Part shown: positions 60,170 through 64,000 of the stretch, piece by piece
Layout of the letters: every line of letters begins with the position of its first letter
Position numbering within the stretch: position 1 is the first letter of the stretch
From: Verrucosispora sp. WMMD573
Lineage (GTDB): Bacteria > Actinomycetota > Actinomycetes > Mycobacteriales > Micromonosporaceae
Length of the DNA: 64,000 nt
NCBI RefSeq assembly: GCF_027497175.1
Contig: NZ_CP114901.1
Coordinates: forward strand, 3,534,001-3,598,000
Direction of reading: 5' to 3'
Made by a program: the position numbers and the translations under genes
Notes under the pieces: model-generated
What the model saw: the letters and a program-made list of their open reading frames with translations, nothing else
Databases searched by the model: none
Told to the model about the DNA's origin: nothing

Positions 60170-60323
60170 ACCTGCACTCCCTTTGCTCTGCTTCAACCGA
60201 CGCAATGCTCACGGAAAGTATCAGCGTAGGTGGCCTTTGCGGCCCAGGGCTGACACGGCATGCCAGCTCAAGGGCCAGTGCGTGGGTTGAAGCAGAGCAA
60301 AGCGTGCGTAGTGGAGTGCAGGT
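60170..60323. repeat. 154-bp imperfect inverted-repeat element
   Basis: ACCTGCACTCC (60170-60180) and CTTTGCTCTGCTTCAACC (60181-60198) are matched in reverse complement at 60313-60323 and 60285-60302; the right side carries a 10-base insert (60303-60312). The 86 bases between contain GC-rich pairing potential (TGGCC/GGGCCA). The 412-base gap from 60070 to 60481 holds no gene. It may be a miniature transposable element, an interspersed palindrome, or a structured RNA; I saw no flanking direct duplication I could trust. Confidence 0.7.
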
Positions 60324-60406
60324 ATGACCCGGTGTTGTGACGCACGGTAATAGTGACTCTCTGTCTCTGGACTCGCTGTGGGCCCATATGTGGGCGGAGC
60401 ACCGTC

Positions 60407-60451
60407 GGGTCGCGCCGGGCCGGGTCGCGCCGGGCCGGGTCGCGCCGGGCC
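60407..60451. repeat. 15-bp tandem repeat, three copies
   Basis: GGGTCGCGCCGGGCC repeats exactly three times (60407-60421, 60422-60436, 60437-60451), 30 bases before the stop of the M48 protease gene. Confidence 0.75.
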
Positions 60452-60481
60452 AGGGACGCCGGGCGGCGGGAAGCCGGGCGG

Positions 60482-62422
60482 TCAGCCGGTGACGTGGCCG
60501 GCCATGGGTGGCAGCGGACAGTGCAGCAGACCGCAGATCGTCCGCAGCAACTCGATCTCGGGTACGGTCATCATCCCGTCGTGGCTGATCACCGCGACGG
60601 TGGCTGCCACCAGCCGTTCCTTGTCGGCCGGGCGTAACGCGTCGAGCACCGGCCAGGCGGTCTCCAGGGCGAGCACGCCGTTCTCCGGCGGCGCGTATGG
60701 CAGGGCGGCGCCGGGCAGCAGCGCGGCGACGCCGGCCTGGAAGGCCCGTTCCGCTTCGGGTCGGTCCGGGTGTCCGACCTGCGCGAGGATGGCCAGCAGG
60801 GTGGCTGCGGCAGACCGCGCGTCGGTGAGTTTGCGCCGGTCGGTACGCCACCGGGAGTCCGGCCGCAGCGACTCCGCCAACTCGGCGAGCAGCAGCCGGG
60901 ACAGGCAGTACTCGGTCACGTTTATCGCGCCGTCGGCCTGGATCAACGTGAACACGGCCGCCAGCAGCGACTCCACCTCGGGGCCGGGCCGATCGCGTAG
61001 CGCCGGGAAGGCCAGTTCGGCCAGCGGCAGTCGCAGCTCGGCGGGGAGCTCGACCAGGTCGTCCGCCGCGCGCAGGGCGTCGTCGGCCAGTTCCTGGCCG
61101 TGCCGCTGGGCCACTGCGGCGTACTGGTGCTGCCGGGCCGCCGGCTCGGCGCTGAGCAGCAGGCCGAGCAGCAGCGGTACGGCCGCCTGCCGATCGCGGG
61201 CCCGGTCGAGCAACGGATCCGGGATCCGATCGAGGATCGCCGCAGCGTGGGCGTAGGCGGTCGCGGTAGGGGTGGCGACCCGGGCCAGCACCTCGTCCGG
61301 TGCGACGCGTACCCGCTCGCCGCGTACTGGTGGCTCGGGCTGAGCCGGTGGCGTCTGCCCCGGCGCCAGACCCATGGCGACGTCCTCCTGGCGGCCCGAG
61401 GGCGGTGCCGCCGCCCACTGCCGCGACAACTGTCGCAGTTCGCCCGGGTCGAACGACGGCTCCAGGGCCTTGATCCGGTCGACCAGCGGGGGATGGGTGG
61501 CGAACCAGGACGTCCGGGCGGCCTCGCCGAAGAGCATGTGCCCCACCTCGTCGCGCTTCGGCGACTTCAGTTCGGATCCGTCGCTCAGCCCCCCGATCTT
61601 CTTCAGCGCTCCGGCGATGCCCTGGGTCTGGCGGGTGTACTGCACGGCCGAGGCGTCGGCCAGGTACTCCCGCTGTCGAGAGACCGACGCCTGGATGAGC
61701 CGCCCGGCGAGCACGCCGACGTAGCCGGCCACCAGCAGGGCCAGGCCCACCAGCGCCAGCGGGGCGGCGCTGCCGCCGCCGTTGTTGCTGCGGGACCGGC
61801 CGCCGCCGATGACCCCGGCGCGGGCCAGCCCGCGGCCGATCACGGTCAGGAAGAGGATGCCGAACAGCAGACCCATCAGCCGGATGTTGAGCCGCATGTC
61901 GCCGTTGACGACGTGACTGAACTCGTGGGCGATCACCCCCTGGAGTTCGTCGCGGTTCAGTCGCTGCAACGCGCCCCGGGTGACGGCGACGGCCGCGTCG
62001 GACGGGGTCCATCCGGCGGCGAAGGCGTTGATCGCCGTCTCCTCCGGCAACACATAGACCTCGGGGACGGGTACGCCGGAGGCCAGCGCCATCTCCTCCA
62101 CGACGTTGCGCAGCCGACGCAGCTCCGGATCGGTGGTGTTCGCCGGCACCGGCACCCCACCCAGCTCGCGGGCCACCTTCCCGCCGCCGCCGCGCAGCGC
62201 GAGCGTACGGACCAGGGCGGCCAGCCCGATCGCGGCGAGGGTGGCGACGGAGACCATGGCGATGAACCCGGCGAGCTGGGCGGGATCGGCGGCGGTGGCG
62301 TTGAAGGCGAGCAACGCCGCGATGTTCACCACCACCACGATCCCGACCACGGCCAGCACGAACAGCAGCACCAGCCGGGTCGACAGCCGACGCACCTGGC
62401 GCTGTCGCTCGAAGAAGTTCAT
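60482..62422 (-). CDS. HtpX-like M48 membrane metalloprotease with C-terminal TerB-like domain
   Basis: 646 residues, about twice the length of HtpX. Two helices (about 15-40 and 48-72) precede the protease domain: FAAGWTPSDAAVAVTRGAL, zinc site HEFSH (166-170), two further helices, and the third ligand in REYLADASAV. It degrades or checks membrane proteins. From about 345 a proline-rich link leads to a helical C-terminal region (about 390-646) that looks TerB-like (SLLAAVFTLIQADGAINVTE and AATVAVISHDGMMTVPEIELLR, two acidic helix-loop repeats). It is next to lemA, a common partner. Confidence 0.9.
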   Translation of the reverse strand: MNFFERQRQVRRLSTRLVLLFVLAVVGIVVVVNIAALLAFNATAADPAQLAGFIAMVSVATLAAIGLAALVRTLALRGGGGKVARELGGVPVPANTTDPELRRLRNVVEEMALASGVPVPEVYVLPEETAINAFAAGWTPSDAAVAVTRGALQRLNRDELQGVIAHEFSHVVNGDMRLNIRLMGLLFGILFLTVIGRGLARAGVIGGGRSRSNNGGGSAAPLALVGLALLVAGYVGVLAGRLIQASVSRQREYLADASAVQYTRQTQGIAGALKKIGGLSDGSELKSPKRDEVGHMLFGEAARTSWFATHPPLVDRIKALEPSFDPGELRQLSRQWAAAPPSGRQEDVAMGLAPGQTPPAQPEPPVRGERVRVAPDEVLARVATPTATAYAHAAAILDRIPDPLLDRARDRQAAVPLLLGLLLSAEPAARQHQYAAVAQRHGQELADDALRAADDLVELPAELRLPLAELAFPALRDRPGPEVESLLAAVFTLIQADGAINVTEYCLSRLLLAELAESLRPDSRWRTDRRKLTDARSAAATLLAILAQVGHPDRPEAERAFQAGVAALLPGAALPYAPPENGVLALETAWPVLDALRPADKERLVAATVAVISHDGMMTVPEIELLRTICGLLHCPLPPMAGHVTG

Positions 62423-62432
62423 CGGGGCCCGA

Positions 62433-63029
62433 TCAGAACGAGACCTGCGGCGCCTGGCGCTGCTGCGGGTCGTCCGGCTGGAACAGCTCCGCCGGTCCGA
62501 ACGAGAACATCCCCGCCACCATGCTGGAGGGGAACACCTCGCGCTTGTTGTTGTAGGCCATCACCGCGTCGTTGTACGCCTGTCGGGCGAAGGCGACCCG
62601 GTTCTCCGTCGAGGTCAGCTCCTCCGACAGTTGCATCATGTTCTGGTTGGCCTTGAGGTCCGGGTACGCCTCGGAGAGCGCGAACAGCCGCCCCAGGGTG
62701 GCGGTGAGGGCATTCTCCGCGCCGCTGAGCTGCTGCATCGCGGCCGGGTCGCCGGGGGCCGCGGCGGCGGTGGCCTGCGCGTTGACGGCGGCGTTGCGAG
62801 CGTTGATCACCGCTTCGAGGGTTTCCCGTTCGTGCTTGAGGTAGCCCTTCGCGGTCTCGACCAGGTTGGGGATCAGGTCGTGTCGCCGGACGAGTTGCAC
62901 GTCGATCTGGGCGAAGGCGTTGCGGTACGCGTTGCGGGCCCGGACCAGCCCGTTGTAGATCGACACACCGAAGCCGAGCACCGCCACGACGATCAACACC
63001 AGGCACACCAGTCCGATGATCAGTTCCAC
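62433..63029 (-). CDS. lemA: LemA family protein
   Basis: 198 residues. An N-terminal membrane helix (LIIGLVCLVLIVVAVLGFGV) with little outside, then the helical bundle of LemA: YNGLVRARNAYRNAFAQIDVQLVRRHDLIPNLVETAKGY, SEAYPDLKANQNM, and ENRVAFARQAYNDAV. LemA proteins often pair with HtpX-like proteases or TPM-domain proteins; their role is unclear. The GTG at 63029 has AGGGAG upstream and places the helix at the start. A GTG at 63062, 5 bases after TACGAT, is an alternative. The stop is 10 bases before the protease start. Confidence 0.92.
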   Translation of the reverse strand: MELIIGLVCLVLIVVAVLGFGVSIYNGLVRARNAYRNAFAQIDVQLVRRHDLIPNLVETAKGYLKHERETLEAVINARNAAVNAQATAAAAPGDPAAMQQLSGAENALTATLGRLFALSEAYPDLKANQNMMQLSEELTSTENRVAFARQAYNDAVMAYNNKREVFPSSMVAGMFSFGPAELFQPDDPQQRQAPQVSF

Positions 63030-63100
63030 GGCCGCTCCCTCGGTGTTAGTCGGTACTTCCACTGATCATCGTACGTTCGCCGGTCCAGGCCCGCTCCTGC

Positions 63101-64000
63101 TCAGCGTGCGGATCGACGTGCCTTGACCGCACTGTCGGCAATGTCCCACAGAGTGATCGCGACGATCACCACGACGCTGATCCGGGCGACCGTGTCGAGG
63201 CCGCCGTCGCGGAGCCAGGCGAAGCGGTCGACGAACTCCGGGTTGAGCAGCCGGTCTTCGAGCAGCAGCCAGATCGCCGGCACCGCGAACGCCAGGCCCA
63301 GCACGGCGTTGCCGACGACCAGCGGCCAGGTCCACCGGCGGGCGCGGTACTTGGCGATCTCCAGCGCGATGCTGGCGAGCAGAACGACCATCAGCAGCGG
63401 CAGCCAGAACGTCCACAGCGCCGGATCGAGGATCGGCAGGCGCTCGCCGTCGGGCCCCACCACGGACTGGAAGTGCTGCCACGGCAGGAAGGCGATGAAC
63501 AGGCCCAGGAAGACGATCGAGGCGCACACGTCGGTGAGCGTGACGTCCCGTTCGGTGGGGTGCTCGGGCAGCTGGTCGACGCTCCACTCGGGCAGGTTCA
63601 GCGGGGTGCCGAGGCGTTCCAGCACCGCGAAGACCAGGGTGACCCAGAAGGCGATCTGCACGGCGACGTTGAACGCCCCGACGACGCCCTCGCCGATCGC
63701 ACCGGCCGGATTGTCGGCGACGGTGGCCTGGAGCACGCCGATCAGCACCCCGACGATGGCGGGAATGGTGCTGAGCAGCACGATCAGCAGCCGTTGCCAG
63801 GCCAGGTAGTACTCGGGGCCGATGAGTTGAAGTCGCCGGTCGGTGTATCGGGCGGCCAGTTGCGCGGGGTTGCCCAGCTCGGTGAGGACGGCGCGTTCCG
63901 CGGTGGCGGCGTCGACCCCGTCGGCGGTCCGGCCGTCGATCATGTCGTCGATGGAGGCGCGCAGTTCGGTGGCGATCTCCTCGCGCCGCCCGGTCGGCAC
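63101..64000 (-). CDS. Membrane protein with HAAS-type N-terminal helices (partial at window edge)
   Basis: At least 300 residues; the start lies beyond base 64000 or at the GTG exactly on the edge. The visible N-terminus (REEIATELRASIDDMIDGRT, AVLTELGNPAQLAARY) is the HAAS/permease-prefix pattern that in relatives follows 15-20 further residues, so the gene is probably cut. Seven or so membrane helices follow, including LLIVLLSTIPAIVGVLIGVL and WPLVVGNAVLGLAFAVPAIWLL. HAAS-domain proteins often accompany PadR regulators, which may lie outside the window. Function unknown. Confidence 0.8.
   Translation of the reverse strand: MPTGRREEIATELRASIDDMIDGRTADGVDAATAERAVLTELGNPAQLAARYTDRRLQLIGPEYYLAWQRLLIVLLSTIPAIVGVLIGVLQATVADNPAGAIGEGVVGAFNVAVQIAFWVTLVFAVLERLGTPLNLPEWSVDQLPEHPTERDVTLTDVCASIVFLGLFIAFLPWQHFQSVVGPDGERLPILDPALWTFWLPLLMVVLLASIALEIAKYRARRWTWPLVVGNAVLGLAFAVPAIWLLLEDRLLNPEFVDRFAWLRDGGLDTVARISVVVIVAITLWDIADSAVKARRSAR

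Noticed and set aside
1..64000. tRNA, rRNA or replication origin
   Set aside because: I found no cloverleaf-like sequence with CCA-proximal T-arm, no rRNA core motif, and no DnaA-box cluster in the gene-free gaps; short ncRNAs cannot be excluded.

Overview
The window is chromosomal DNA from a high-GC actinomycete, most likely Micromonosporaceae (Micromonospora, Salinispora or a close relative). The grounds are very high GC with GC3-type coding, abundant GTG starts, stop/start overlaps of the ATGA and GTGA kind, and a phosphatidylinositol mannoside (PIM) gene block. Pairs of near-perfect palindromes between genes fit this family, but that point is from memory. There is no rRNA, tRNA, CRISPR array, phage module or transposase. 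The window opens inside the last codons of a flavoprotein gene and closes inside a membrane protein gene.

Layout. 1-9.2 kb: flavoprotein tail, CPA1-type antiporter, SpoIIE-type phosphatase, small mechanosensitive-channel-like protein, several short lineage-specific genes, SRPBCC, DUF2795, YihY/BrkB and ChaB proteins. 9.3-13.2 kb: aldehyde dehydrogenase, divergent carotenoid-type FAD oxidoreductase, polyprenol-phosphate mannose synthase. 13.5-22.1 kb: a tightly coupled operon with GmhB-GT9 fusion, two glycosyltransferases, GmhA, HldE, a short-chain dehydrogenase and a second GT9, followed by topoisomerase IB. It looks like an ADP-heptose synthesis and transfer system in a Gram-positive. 22.1-24.8 kb: TetR regulator and ABC exporter with a double operator between them. 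24.9-33.2 kb: RecQ, GH3, GNAT, lipoprotein, DUF1206, MscS and a holin-like/DUF3618/DUF4235 module. 33.5-40.4 kb: cold shock protein, aldo/keto reductase, methyltransferase, aminodeoxyfutalosine/adenosine deaminase, OmpR-type two-component pair, YcnI-like protein. 40.5-54.9 kb: thrS, HIT, pgsA, patA, pimA, pdxS, pdxT, yebC in the order known from mycobacteria, with insertions (aldo/keto reductase plus EF-G2; a regulator/FMN-reductase cassette). 54.9-64 kb: decayed ArsR-MFS pair, repeats, NatAB-like ABC transporter with a NarL-type two-component system, a long imperfect inverted repeat, and HtpX-like protease, LemA and a membrane protein.

How the parts work together. The heptose operon holds the enzymes to turn sedoheptulose 7-phosphate into ADP-D-glycero-D-manno-heptose and at least two heptosyltransferase-like domains to use it; no HldD epimerase is present. 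The PIM block makes phosphatidylinositol phosphate (pgsA), mannosylates phosphatidylinositol (pimA) and acylates the product (patA); the polyprenol-phosphate mannose synthase at 12.4 kb could supply mannose for later steps. PdxS and PdxT together form PLP synthase. A striking regulatory theme is that ten genes have a TANNNT -10 box only 6-9 bases before the start codon, which points to leaderless mRNAs.
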